Below are positions 37,118-49,135 of a stretch of 64,000 nucleotides of DNA, one piece after another. Within the stretch, counting starts at the first letter, position 1. Each line of letters starts with the position of its first letter. A model generated the notes under the pieces. It ran no database searches. It saw only the letters and a list, made by a program, of their open reading frames with translations, and was not told where the DNA came from. The translations under genes were made by a program, and so were the position numbers. This DNA comes from Chimonanthus salicifolius. Lineage: Eukaryota > Streptophyta > Magnoliopsida > Laurales > Calycanthaceae. The stretch covers positions 49,784,111 through 49,848,110 of the forward strand of contig CM023537.1 in NCBI GenBank assembly GCA_013350335.1, given 5' to 3'.

Positions 37118-38487
37118 AAAAGTCCATCACACCATGAAACTTGTTGTGATGTTCCAAATTAGTAAAGTACATAGGTAACAAGGTTGCAAATTAAATCACT
37201 AAATAATTTTAGATCAAATAACATTAATTTAAGAATTTTTCAAAGAAAACATTAAATACTAGGAGAGGCCACTACCTCTTGAGATTTATTTTGATGTTTA
37301 AAACATATGAAATAATTAATGAACCATTCGAAATAATGATTTAAATGGTTGAATAAATATAAACCATAAAGTATTGAAAAACCATTAATTTAAACACTAT
37401 CAAGGTGGATCATCATGGGTTTTCTTCTATGAAAACGTGAGTGATTTCTCATGAAAATATGGGCGTTTTTCTGATAATGATATAAAAATACTGTTTCACC
37501 TTGTGGGTTGCTTTCTTCTCTTTGATATGTAAAATACTTTTTAAAATCAAAATATACTAGTACATGAAAAATAGAATTTTTGCACTTTTGTATTACCAAA
37601 AACTTGCAGGTCCAAATCCCATATAAGTAAATAAAGGTAGGATTTAAACCAAGTTAACATACGGCAAGAGCTAAAGGTAAAAAAAAAAAAAAATCCCACA
37701 AAAAGGGTTAAATTATCTAAACCATAATTACTTCGTAAGAACAAATACCTATAAGTTTAAAATCATCAAATACTTTTCATAAACTAAATGAAGGAAAACG
37801 ATGACAAAATAAACTAGAAATAAAACAAAGAATACATGACCTTGGGTAAAGAGTAATGGGATCTAAAGTTCAATAACCCGAGTACATTCATGGTTCAATG
37901 CGGTCAAGGCCATAAAAACATAATTTGTTTCTCCCAACAACTTCAGAACCAAGGCAAAGGTGGAGAGAGTATAAGGTTCAACCGATCAGTTCACAACAGA
38001 TACTTTCCCCTACAACACTACCCCCAACACCATTACAACCTCCAAGTATGGAGGTAAAGGTTTGGGGCTTCACTAAAAAATTTCCACCGAGAACCCATTG
38101 AAAGCAAGGATTCGGATCTGGTTATAAATGAGGGAGAAGAAAAAACAGAGTAAGATAAGGTAAGAGGAATACCTGGGGGATCTGGGTGAATACTGTACGC
38201 AAACACCAACAATACCCCAAGCACCCCACGACTGGATTGCAGTAGATGGAACTATGCAGCCAGCAGTGGAAGTAAAGAGGTCTTAAAAGATTTGACGAGG
38301 CTTGGAGGTGGAGAAGATTTTCGCCAGCACAAGGGAGAGAGAGATACCAATGGAGAGAGGGACACAAGATGTTGCCACTAGATGGAGATCGAAAATAAGG
38401 AGAGGAAATCGCTGGTATCATGTTTTACCATGAATGGGATTCACAAAGGGTGTGGGTTTTAAAGGAGTTAAAACTCCCTTTATTTAA

Positions 38488-39236
38488 GGCGGGACATACA
38501 GGCACCTAGATTTCCTGTCTCTACACAGTCGAATTCAGATTTTTGGATAAAATTACCATTCTACCCCAGCATTTTAACTCATCTGAATGAACTGCCAGTT
38601 CATTCGGCATTCGTTCGGATGAATAAAGTCATCTGAACGAATGCCGAAATGTAAATTTAGTTCATTCGAACGAATGGACAAAACAGTGTTTATTCGTTCG
38701 AATGAACTGGTCGGTTCATTCGAACGAATTTATCTAAGAGAAGTAGTTTTTTACAGTCTTTCTCTCGATAGTCATTCGTTCGAATGAACCAACCCCTTCA
38801 CTCGAACGAGTGACATAGATATGTTCACTCGTACGAATGAAAGGGTTGGTTCTTTCGAACGAATGACATTCGAGAGAAGGACTGTAAAAGGCCATTCCTC
38901 TCAGATAAATTCGTTCAAATGAACCAACCCATTCATTTGAGCGAGTGGATAGAACAATGTTCATTCGTTTGAATGAACGGGTTGGTTCATTCGAACGAAT
39001 TTATCTAAGAGCAATGATTTTTTACAGTTTTTCACTCGAATGTCATTCGTTTGAATGAACCAACCCGTTCATTCTAACGAATGACATACATATGCCCAAT
39101 AGTTCGAATGAACAACTTAGTTCATTAGAACGAATGAACATATATACGTTCATTCGTTCGAATGAACATATATACGTTCATTCGTTCGAATGAACAGGTT
39201 GGTTCATTCGAACGTATATAAGCTATCCTCCTCGAA
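38488..39236 (+). repeat. Left terminal inverted repeat of the MULE
   Basis: From 38488 it matches the inverted right end through CATTTCCTG-like, AAATTACCATTCTACC and AACTGCCAGTTCATTCGGC blocks. It then becomes an array of palindromes built on CATTCGTTCGAATGAAC, spaced by TTATCTNAGAG and TTTTTACAGT stretches. Confidence 0.9.
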
Positions 39237-39289
39237 ATTCCACGCATTTCATTCCATTCATACCCTAAACCGTCGTTTCCCTCTCCTTC

Positions 39290-39650
39290 TCCCTTCTCCC
39301 TTGAACCCCTTTCTCAATCCATTCTCCCTTAAACCCCATTTTCAACCCCCTCTTCAATCCCATACCCTTAAACCCCTTTTCAATCACAAACCCTTAAACC
39401 CCATTTTCAACCACTCTTTTCAAAGACTTCTCCCTTAAACCCCATTTTCAATCCTAAACCCTTAAACCCCATTTTCAACCACATTTTTCAAAGACTTCTC
39501 CTAAAACCCCATTTTCAACCACATTTTTCAAAGACTTCTCCTAAAACCCCATTTTCAACTCCCTTTTCAATCCCAAACCCTTGAACCTATTTTCAATCCC
39601 AAACCCTTAAACATTTCTTTTCAGTCCATTCTCCCTTAAACCTTTCTTTA
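39290..39650 (+). repeat. CCTTAAACCCCATTTTCAA minisatellite
   Basis: About ten imperfect copies of CCTTAAACCCC with TTTTCAA spacers, next to the left inverted repeat of the MULE and before its transposase. Single copies resemble the plant telomere unit, but the period is longer. The opposite subterminal side (48345-48540) is purine-rich with GGTTTAG and GGGTTAGGGTTTC, a diffuse inverted counterpart. Confidence 0.8.
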
Positions 39651-39774
39651 AACATACTCTCTCAAACTCTTATCTCGGTTCGAAGTTGTCTCTCTCAAGC
39701 TAATCTCTGAATCTCTTATCTCGAATCGAAGATAACTCTCTCCTATCTCATTTTTTCTAGAAATCATTATTATT

Positions 39775-41045
39775 AAAGTTTTAGAGGTAGTTTTGAATCC
39801 TCAAGTGGCATGAAGTTTGTTAAGTGATGTTTTTCAAGTCGTGAGGACTTTATAAAATATGTTAAGAATATTGCTTTTGAATAAAGATTTATATCTACCA
39901 TCAAGAGGTCATGTAATAAGGAAAATAAATTATTCATTGGTTGCGATAGAGGAGTTAATACCTCAGCACAGTTAATTTGAAAGATGATGAGAGAAAAAAG
40001 AAAGTATACTTTCGCCAATGCAATTGTCTTTTTGAAGTGAAAGGAAAACAAATTGTTGATGAATTATAGAAGTTGACCATAAAAAATTTGCAACACAATC
40101 ATGAGACTTCGAATTTATTATTAGGTCATCCAAGTACCAGATATTTTTCAGATGATGAGAAAAAATGATCATTAAAATGAGGAGTAGCAATATACTACCA
40201 TGCCAAATTTTGATGACCCTTAGAAATGGAAATCCAGATATTGGAGTATCAACAACTGATTTGTACAACTTTTGTGCTTTTATTCGGAAAGAGCAACTAA
40301 GGGGTCGAACTACAATTGAAACTCTGATATAAGATCTTCAAGAAGGTGGTTACCAATACTTTCTTGACTATGATAGTGATGGTAGTTTATCCCATCTATT
40401 TTTTCCACATCCAAAATCAATTTTACTTACCAAGAGCTACCATAATGTCTTTCTGATGGATTGCACGTACAAAACCAATAGATATCATATGCCATTGCTT
40501 CATATAGTTGGTGTGACAAGTTTCAATAAGAATTACTGCTCATGCTTTACATTTCTAAGAAATGAGAAATTTGAAGATTATATATGAACATTACAGATGT
40601 TTAAAAAAGTCTTAGGAGTGCATCATGATTGATAAGTTCTTTTGACTGATAGAGAATTGGCGTTAAAGAATGTCATTGATTTGGAGTTCCCTAATTTTGT
40701 ACATATATTGTGCTCTTGGCACATCAACAAGAATATTGTTGCTCGTTATAAACCTTTATTTAAGAAGATTGAAGTCTGGAATGCATTTTTTACCGAATGG
40801 AATGACCTGATTGAGTCCCCAACCGAAGGAGCATTCAATACAGCGTTTGAGGCATTAAAACAAAATTTCAGAGATGATTCGCAGGTAGTGAACTATTTAA
40901 TAAGGGTGTTGATCCCATATAAAAAATAATTCGTCAAGACATGGATCGGCTGGTGTTTACATTTTAAGAATCGAGTTATTTCAAAGGTTGAGAGTGTACA
41001 TTCTGTTTTGAAAAGGTATATAGCTACATCTACTGATGACTAAGA
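39775..41045 (+). pseudogene. MULE transposase (FAR1-like zinc domain plus MULE DDE domain), decayed
   Basis: The region 39775-40170 reads, with stops, as a FAR1-type DNA-binding region: a FIKYVKNIAFE-like start, FIGCDRG, and the closing NLQHNHET pattern. From about 40340 the MULE domain follows: FFPHPKS, FLMDCTYKTNRY (first Asp), LPLLHIVGVT-like, then LLTDRELAL (second Asp) and LCSWHINKNI, and finally SKVESVHSVLKRY near 40983-41020. The longest open piece is 40642-40929, 95 residues. Stops occur near 40330, 40587, 40630 and 40927. In a live element it would bind the ends and catalyse excision. It runs toward the minus-strand ORF. Confidence 0.88.
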
Positions 41046-41159
41046 ATTTGCTGTGTGTTGATTCTAGTAGATCCTTCTTGAGGAGGAGTCCATGCCTCGC
41101 GTGGCTCGCATGCCTCATGTGCCTCAGATTGCTCAAGTGGCTCAGGTAAACTTTAAACC

Positions 41160-42002
41160 TCAATTTGAGGAGCCTCGACAACTTTGGGAAGCCATTTGTT
41201 ACTAACTGTGTCGAGGTAGAATCCTATTTTCTTCAAAGTAGAATGATTAAAGTAATTAAATCGGTCTATAGATACTTTATTATCGGGGGAAAGAGGGATT
41301 CCGCGTTCTTCAAAGAAGCCAAAAAGAAAAAGACCGTAGGGAATACTACATCTTCTAGTCTTACAGCAGACTCGCATGTGATTTATGATGATATGGGAGA
41401 GGGAGATTTGTTTCCCATTCATGATGTACCAAATGAGAAATACATCGAAGCAGGTCACACTTGTATGCCTTTTTTCTACGAAAAATACAGTGAACAATTA
41501 TGTCATGGATGATTCGTGCTTCCAATATTAGGTTCTTTAGGAGGGGTGTCTTCTTTTATTTAATATCAGTCTTCCCACACATTTCGTTGAGGGCTACCAA
41601 AACATCGAACGCTTCAACATCACTAGGCCATGTACTTGTTTCATACTTTAAAATAACATCTTTGGAGAAATCAAATTTTTTGTCCAATCTTTCCCGTGAA
41701 AAAAAAATTTCACGGCCTCGGACGGAGGTTTCAATGGACTCATTATCAATATCTTTTACATTGGCATAAAATTCCCTAACTAAACTAGTATACATATCCT
41801 GTTTCAGTGCCAAGAAAGACCCCCAAGCCATTTTTTCAAAATAAGATTTAATTTTCAATCCAAACGGTGTGAAAAAAGAAAGGTCCACGATTTTTTACCA
41901 AGGATATAGGATCGTGTGAAGAAATCATCTCCGTACAGGGTCGTGGCTTCCAAAGATATGAAATGGTTGGGGTCGAATGCCATGTCATTCCTCTGTTTTT
42001 TC
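41160..42002 (-). pseudogene. Transposase_32-like (putative plant transposon protein) ORF, convergent to the transposase
   Basis: Read on minus from about 42002: a KRK-rich start and MAFDPNHF, then an open piece (41556-41888) with LVREFYANVKD and SVRGREIFFSRE, the hallmark of the plant domain found in many transposon proteins. After a frameshift come ARIIHDIIVH and FDVFLIWYIMNGKQI (41153-41497), matching the rest of that domain. Frame changes near 41900, 41550 and 41470 make it inactive. It faces the transposase tail to tail, inside the MULE. It could be a second MULE gene or a captured piece of another element. Function unknown. Confidence 0.6.
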
Positions 42003-42131
42003 CCTCCGTTTGTTGCGGTTGATTTTCTTTTCTGAGATGAAGACCTCGCTTATGATGCCATTTAAACCAAAAAATGGGAAAGAGATGAAGAAAGAGGGAG
42101 AGGGATAGGGACGAATGGAAAGGGGGTAAGG

Positions 42132-45100
42132 TGTAACACCCCGATTTTTCAATATATCCATATTTACGAAAATGCCATTGGAATGGTGAATTAAAAAGAT
42201 ATGACGGGTAAATATTGGGTCAATAACCCAATGATCCAATGGATCAAGGATAGAATTCGGTTGGAAATAATTGGGCATGTGTGATTAAATGGGTCAACTA
42301 CCCAATTGGGACCCAAAGGGTCGTGGTGGACTTGTTTGACCATTGGGTGAACTCAAGTTTAATTGAGTTAGGCTGAATTGAATGGAAGTTCAATGGAGGA
42401 TAAATGGGTAAGCTATGTGCAATTCGGTAATACCACATTTAAATGGGTAAACCACATTTAAATGGGTAAATCACCTATAAATGGGTCATGGCACCTAATT
42501 GGGTCAAGAGGTTCAAATGGGACCCAATGGGTCGAGTTGACCATGTTGACCACATTGACCATGTGGCCCATCAAGTGAGCTAAAAGGGTTGAGTTAAATT
42601 ATGTTGAGTTGGGGCTAAATTGAGTTGGAAATGAATCAAATAATGGAGTTGACTCAAGTGCATTAAATGAGTGGTATTAAATGGGGTGATTTCAGCTAAT
42701 GAGTTGAATGAGTTGGATGGGAAGCCATGGGGACCTTGAATTCAAATGAGTCAAGTGGGGAGGTGAGGAGTTGTGTTGATCTCAAAGACCCCAAGGCAAA
42801 GTCCCACACGTTGGTGGCATGGGAGTGGTATCCCATACATAAATTTCAATGGAATGAGATAAGATTTGCATTGGGAATTTGGAGGGTTTCCATCTCATGA
42901 TGGAAACCCAAAGCCCAACGTTGGGGAGATGAAAGGTTTGCTTGAGCTTAAGCCAAGTGTCCCATAGTTACGCCAAATGACTCCTTGGTTAAACCAATAA
43001 TCATGAGGGTAAATGAGTGGTTTAAGGGGCTGATATACAAAAGAGGTGCATTACACTCTTGGCCGAATTTTCCATCTCAAAGAAACATAGAAATCTTCAT
43101 CTCTTTTCCTCTCTCAAAAACCTACCTCCTTGGCCGAACCAGCCTTTAGTGTTTTCACCATTGATCAAAGCACACAATCAGCTAAGGACTAAAGGAGCAA
43201 GAAGGGAGGAAGGAAGGATCAAAGGCAAGAAGAGAGGCTAAAAAGATTGGTAAGTACTCCATGGAATTTTGTTTAATAAATTGGTTAAAGAGAGCATGAT
43301 TTGGCCATGGTATGGCCGAATTTATCAAAAGTTTAAACCATGGAAGATGTTGTTTAAAAAGGGTAGAAGGTGGATCATAGGGTTCGGCTACTTTGGATGG
43401 CCGAACCCCATGCAAATGATTTGATAATTGTATGGTTTTGAGAGATAAAAACCATACAATGATTGAAGGTTTTAAGGTGTTTTAAATGGAGATTAAGACT
43501 AATGTTTTGGGTCGGCTATGGGATGACTGAACCCTATTGTTTTTATGGCTAAGATGCAATGAATAAATTATGTATAATTATTGGGAGATTTGCATCAAGA
43601 GAACCATAAGGTTCGGCCATGTGTAAGGCCGAACCCCATGGACCATTTTATGGGATAAATGGAGTATGAGTATGGTTAGAATTATTATTAAATCTTTAAT
43701 GTTTAAAAAGGGTTTAACATAGCTGAAAGAATGAGGGATTTAAATATTTATGCTCATCATAAAGGATGACAAAGGGGAGCACCAAAACCAAAGGGGTGAG
43801 GTTCGGCCATGGGGTATGGCCGAACCCCACCAAGTGCTATGTATGGTGTTTGGTTGTCAAAAGGTTTAAAAATATTTCAAATGATGAGGTTGTGAGAACC
43901 ATCCTTTGATGGATAAAGGTATTTGATGAATAAAAGGAAATATAGGGTTCGGCCATGTATAGGGCCGAACCCCATAAAATGACAATAGTAGATGGTTAAG
44001 GACTAAGGTAATTAAATGGATTGATTGGTAAGTAATCTTATGAATGAAGGATTGAAAAAGACCAAATTTGGGTTGGTGAGGTTCGGCCATGTTGTATGGC
44101 CGAACCCCACTAAGGAGGATTGGTTGTGGACATTGATTATTAAGCAAAAATTAAACAAGGGTTAGTCTAGTGGCAAAACTGTAAATACAAGTTATAATGT
44201 AAAAATGGAAGGAAATATTAAAGGACTTGAAAAAGGGGCTCAAACCAAAATTGTGAGGTTCGGCCATGTTGTATGGCCGAACCCTACCAAGTTATGGTTA
44301 GTAGGTTGAGGTTTTTAAATAAACTTATTTGGATGGTGTTGATCCAAAACAAAGGAAGGACAAATTCAAAGTGCGTGAGGTTCGGCCATGGGGTATGGCC
44401 GAACCCCCACAAGATGATTTTTGGGATTTAAACTTAATTAGAAATCAAAAGGATATGTGATTGACTTGCTGTTATATAAACAAGGTAACAGGACTTGAAC
44501 GGTGTACAAGTCGTGAACGGGTGACGGATTGAGAAGGAAGGACAACTTAAGTAACTTTCTGTAGGTTTCCTACCTCTTTGTAACCACATATAATACTTGA
44601 TGTTTTATCTTGATTTTGTTGAGTTATTTATGTTAAAGTATTATGTTTAAATGGGATTTGAATGTTAATATTTATTTACAAATTACATGTATTCATTAAC
44701 ATCTCATGCATGGTATGGGGTGATGGTTATGGAGACCGGAGCCCACACTCCATCGGAATGTCCGTGATGCAACTGTGGGGCCTCCTTAGGTGATGAGAGT
44801 CCCACCAGGAGGAATACCTTGATGATGAGAATCCCATCAAGAGGAAACGAAAGAACACTGAAGGTTACCTTGACGATGAGAATTCCATCAAGTGATGGCT
44901 ATGTATAATTGTGATGGGTGGGACTCATTACATTTGCATACATACATAGCATTGTTTTTATAAGTTTTGTTGATCATGTATTATTATGATATATGCATGT
45001 TTTATACGAACCTTTTGGTAACCCTAATCGGAATACCTACTGGGCTCGTTGATCTAACGCCCTATTTCTATCCTTAGTGGATGACGCAGGAAAGGGAAAA

Positions 45101-45536
45101 GGAAAGGTCGAGGATCGCGAAGGAAGCCAAGCATAGGAGCTTGGATATAGAATGGAATTATTTATTGACATTTGGATATTTTTATATGGACATGTAATAA
45201 CTTAGTAACATTATTATAGTTTGTGAATAGTTTTGATGATGGTTATCAGATTTAAGTAATTTTGGTTAGAAGACTTGTACTTTGCTATCTAAACAGTTTA
45301 GCTCCGCAATCAGTTTATATTATTCCGCAAGTTTTTTTATTCAGTACCATGTGTGGATTCGTTTTAATGGACTTAGTCCATGCACACATGGGTGGCCAGT
45401 TAAGGGTCGGACTTTAGAAGTCCGGACTTAGCTCGCGTCGTGACGCTCCCCGCTCTCTTCCACTTTACTTTAATTTTATTAAAAAAAAAAATTAGACTCT
45501 AATTTTCGGAAGAGTGGAAAAGGGCGGGGCGTTACA
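42132..45536 (+). mobile_element. Solo LTR (family A/B), 3.4 kb, with hairpin array
   Basis: Starts TGTAACACCCCGATTTTTC and ends GGCGGGGCGTTACA, flanked by an exact 5-bp TSD, TAAGG, at 42127-42131 and 45537-45541. It is collinear with 1-3114. It contains eight GGTTCGGCCAT..ATGGCCGAACC palindromes at 43299-44407, GTAGGTTTCCTAC at 44561-44573, the CTACTGGGCTCGTTGATC block near 45037, and the terminal hairpin near 45399-45440. No primer site or coding body; solo LTR inside the MULE. Confidence 0.95.
43299..44407 (+). repeat. Array of eight palindromes, GGTTCGGCCATN(3-6)ATGGCCGAACC
   Basis: Palindromes at about 43299-43323, 43380-43409, 43610-43637, 43798-43829, 43944-43972, 44078-44108, 44255-44285 and 44377-44407. 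The spacers (about 55-200 bp) are not similar to one another except for short patches. LTR A has five counterparts at about 1043, 1125, 1354, 1508 and 1719. Confidence 0.9.
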
Positions 45537-45655
45537 TAAGGAATGTGGTTCGGAGGAATGGGGGGAGATTAGTTCGAATGAATGGATATTGGTTCGAATG
45601 AATGAAGATTGGTTCGAATGAGGGAGATGTTTGAATGAAGGAGAGTGTCACTCCC

Positions 45656-48344
45656 CGACCCAATATATGGGTCTGGAACGAGACAATTTTTTTTTTGTTT
45701 TAAACTAATCCCAAAACTCAACATATCCATGGCCTCGGGTCTGCCTAAACCCATGAAGAGACCACACGTGTTCATAAAATCTAAACTATCATATCATATA
45801 AGGTACTTATATTCACATAACAGTTCACACCATAATTATACACATACAAGTCTGGATCCTACAACTGCTAAACTTAGACAATAATTACATATTAAGCCAT
45901 CTAAGTAAATTCTACTCCAAAACAACTTATTGAAATTCAAAGATTCCACAGCTTGGGCCATTGCAGGGGGGTCCTCCGCTGCCTCCAGACCTTGTCCTGC
46001 ATTGAGGTACACGTGAGCTTCTAGCCCAGTGAAGAGAACTCGAAATATCATAGATATAGCATGTGATAGAGAATTAAAGTCTACAATACAGTTAAAATAA
46101 ATAACAGAACATGTGGCAATTGTTCTTTTCTTTCAATTCCTAATGTGTATCATTGTTTCTTTGACTCACTGGGGTATCCCACTCAACTCATTGACGTATC
46201 CCACTCAACCTCAACTGTATTGGCCCTGGGTATCCCACTCAACCCTGTGGAGGAATTCCACTCATCCTCGAATGTATTTAGTCAAGGCAGACAGAATGCA
46301 ACATCTTCCAAGAGCTCGACCCACTTAACAAGTGTGTGAGTATATACGTTTAATATATCCCATAAACAAAATTTCATATACATGGAAAAATACACAATTA
46401 TCATTCACTGGTATAAAATCCAGGCTTATCAACCCAGAGTAGTCATATTCTCAACACTTGCACAACCACGTTAGCATAGGGACATTCATAGATATATACA
46501 GATAATCACCTGCATATTCCAATCATAACATATATCATGTATATATAAACATTACATAAAACATATACACATGCACATGCAAATAAGTCATAGTTGAGTC
46601 TCCTCACTTTGATCGACAAATTTACATGGGTTTCTCAATTTGCGTGAAGGAGAGAGAAAAAGCCGGTCCAACTATTCCAATTGGATAATTGACGAAATTA
46701 GACACTATATATTAACCTAAGATGATCCGACCGACGAAATTGAGAAGAAAATAGTGGAGGTTTTAATGATAAAACCTCATTAAAATTTGAAACTAAAAAA
46801 TTTACATCCTTCTCCATTTATCTTTTACTACTCATAGTATAAAATTTTGCAAATTAATTAAAGATTTTAAATAAACACAACCCAACTATTTAAATAAGTG
46901 TATTTTCAATCACTTGCTTATTTATGGAAATAATCACTTCCTAAATCATATCGTAACATATTTTAATTTAAACCCAAAACAATAACATCTAATATTAAAA
47001 TAAATAGAAACTAATTCATTGAACTAATATAAATTCCAACTAATCAAATTTATGAAACAACAGTCCCTCCTAACTTATCTTAATCATATATTTTAAAATA
47101 TTTGAAAACAAAATATCCAAAGACATTATTGAACTTAATAATAAGAAACATTCAAAGCTTAAATTACCAAATCAAACTATAACTTTCTCCATTTTAGGAA
47201 AGATGAAGAAGACAAGAACTGTGAACAAAAATGGGTTTTAATCCCCTGCTTAATTTCATTTTACTTAATCAACTTAAACCAAATCTTGAGATCCACTATA
47301 AACTAAATCATAGTTTAAAATTGCAACATAAAGGTCTTAGAAAAAAAAATCACTTCTAAAGGTGTTACTTAAAAATTAAAAGAAAATGGACATTTTCCCT
47401 AAATTCTAAAAATCCAAAAATGAAGCCCAAAATCAACCCATTTCACCAAAAAAAAAATCCTGGAGCTACTAAAATCTCGAATGGATAGATTTCTATATCT
47501 TGATCGTCGAAATCCATCGAGAAATAATGAAGTTTGAAAGCCCAGCAAAAACCCCCAAAACTCGAACATTGTTGCCGAAGGAACCGTTGGAAGAAGAAGA
47601 AGAAAGGAGAAATAAAGGAAGTAAAGAAAATAAGGAAGAGAGGATCGGTTTAAGAAGAAAGAGGATGAAGGTGAAAAGGGGAAAAAGAGAGGAACCGATG
47701 GAGGGTGAGAGACCCTTTGATTTTTTTTTTTTTCCTTTCTACACCTTCAACTTCTTCTCTTTTCCTTTAAATCAAAACTCACTTATGTTGGTGGTTTTTT
47801 TTTTCTCTCTCCCACTTAGCCTAGCTACTAGCTTATTAATTCCCTTCTTATCTTCTTAAAAATAAACTAAACTATATACTTCTATAGTTTGTAATAATAA
47901 GTTAAAACTACATAACACTATAATTTGATTCAATAAAATAAACCTCAATTTTTTTTATAAAACTATTTTGACACTTTCAAATATTTAAAATTAACATTTT
48001 AAAAAAAAATCCACACTTCTACGCATCAAAATCTCAGTCGAGAAAATTCTTTAGACTTTAGAATTTTAAAATTAAATTAATGAGTGAAATTTGAGAATTT
48101 AAACACCTCAAATAATTTATTTTCCAAACGCAGATTATTTTAAGTGTCTCAGCCGGAGAAAGTTTAGAAAATTTCAACTTTCCCACTACACTAACGAGTT
48201 GGATCCATAGACTCTGAACTCGGGTCGAGTCAAGTCTGACTCTATACAAAGCCCATTTGTTAATCTCTCAGATTAACTGGCACTAAACATAATCAACTAC
48301 AATTAATCACATAATTATACACTAATTTTGGTCGGGGTATTACA
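45656..48344 (-). mobile_element. Solo LTR (family C/D), minus orientation
   Basis: On plus it starts TGTCACTCCCCGACCC and ends GGTCGGGGTATTACA, flanked by an exact 5-bp TSD, GAGAG, at 45651-45655 and 48345-48349. It is minus-oriented because the read TGTAATACCCCGACC matches the starts of the other LTRs here. It is the same family as 51378-55148: both carry CTAGCCCAGTGAAGAGAAC near the left and TTTTGACACT...AAATATTTAAAA near the right. No coding body. Confidence 0.92.
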
Positions 48345-48539
48345 GAGAGGGTTCGAAGGAGGGAGATGTTCAAATGAAGGGAAAAGGGGATTAGTTCGAA
48401 CGATTGGGAGAAGGAGAGGGAGAGGGAGAGGGGAGCTTCGAATGAGGGAGAGGAGAGCTGAGAATGAGGGAGACAGAGAGGGAAAGTTGAGAACTAGGGT
48501 TTAGAAGATTTCGAAGGAGGGAGAGGGTTAGGGTTTCAT

Positions 48540-49135
48540 CGATCAATCGATCGATCGAATGAGTAACGATTTATATACGTTCTTATTTGTTCGAATGAAC
48601 TAAGTTATTCATTCGAACAAATGAACGTATATATGTTCATTCAAACGAATGAACATATATATGTCATTCGTTCGAATGAACGGGTTAGTTCATTCGAACA
48701 AATGACATTCGAGAGAACGACTGTAAAAAGTTACTGCTTTCAAATAAATTCGTTCGAATGAACCAACCTGTTCATTCGAACGAATGAACATATATATGTC
48801 ATTCGTTCGTCATTCGTTCGAATGAAGGGGTTGGTTCATTCGAACAAATGACTATCGAGAGAAAGACTGTAAAAAACCACTCCTCTCAGATAAATTTGTT
48901 CGAATGAACCAACCAGTTCATTCGAACGAATGAACAATGTTCTGCCCACTCGTTCGAATGAACTAAATTTACACTTCGGCATTCTTTCGGATGACTTTAT
49001 TCATCCGAAAGAATGCCGAATGAACTGGCAGTTCGTTCGGATGAGTTAAAACACGAGGGTAGAATGGTAATTTCACTCGAAAATCCAAATTCGGGTGTGT
49101 AGAGGCAGGAAATCCGGATGTCTGTATGGAGCACC
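48540..49135 (-). repeat. Right terminal inverted repeat of the MULE
   Basis: Inverted counterpart of 38488-39236, with the same palindromes (ATTCGTTCGAATGAAC), the AACTGGCAGTTCG block near 49024, GGTAGAATGGTAATTT near 49057, and the end CTGTATGGAGCACC at 49135. Confidence 0.9.

Larger units (their letters stand above)
38488..49135. mobile_element. Mutator-like element (MULE) with long palindrome-filled inverted ends
   Basis: The left end GGCGGGACATACAGG and the inverted right end GGTGCTCCATACAGAC lead into long inverted repeats (38488-39236 and 48540-49135). It is flanked by an 8-bp identical TSD, TTATTTAA, at 38480-38487 and 49136-49143; a 9-bp version has one mismatch. Inside are a decayed FAR1/MULE transposase on plus and a convergent minus-strand ORF. 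Two solo LTRs inserted later; without them and their TSDs it is about 4.5 kb, a normal MULE size. It sits in LTR E. Confidence 0.92.

Noticed and set aside
38033..38421. Minus-strand ORFs of 63 and 99 codons left of the MULE
   Set aside because: They lie in solo LTR E, overlap each other in different frames and have no recognisable domain.
38580..39220. CRISPR-like regular palindromic repeats
   Set aside because: The repeats have irregular spacing and decayed copies, sit in inverted ends of a transposon, and the host is a plant; no cas genes.
39290..39650. Interstitial telomere array
   Set aside because: The unit is not a run of CCCTAAA; the period is longer and the repeat belongs to the MULE subterminal region.
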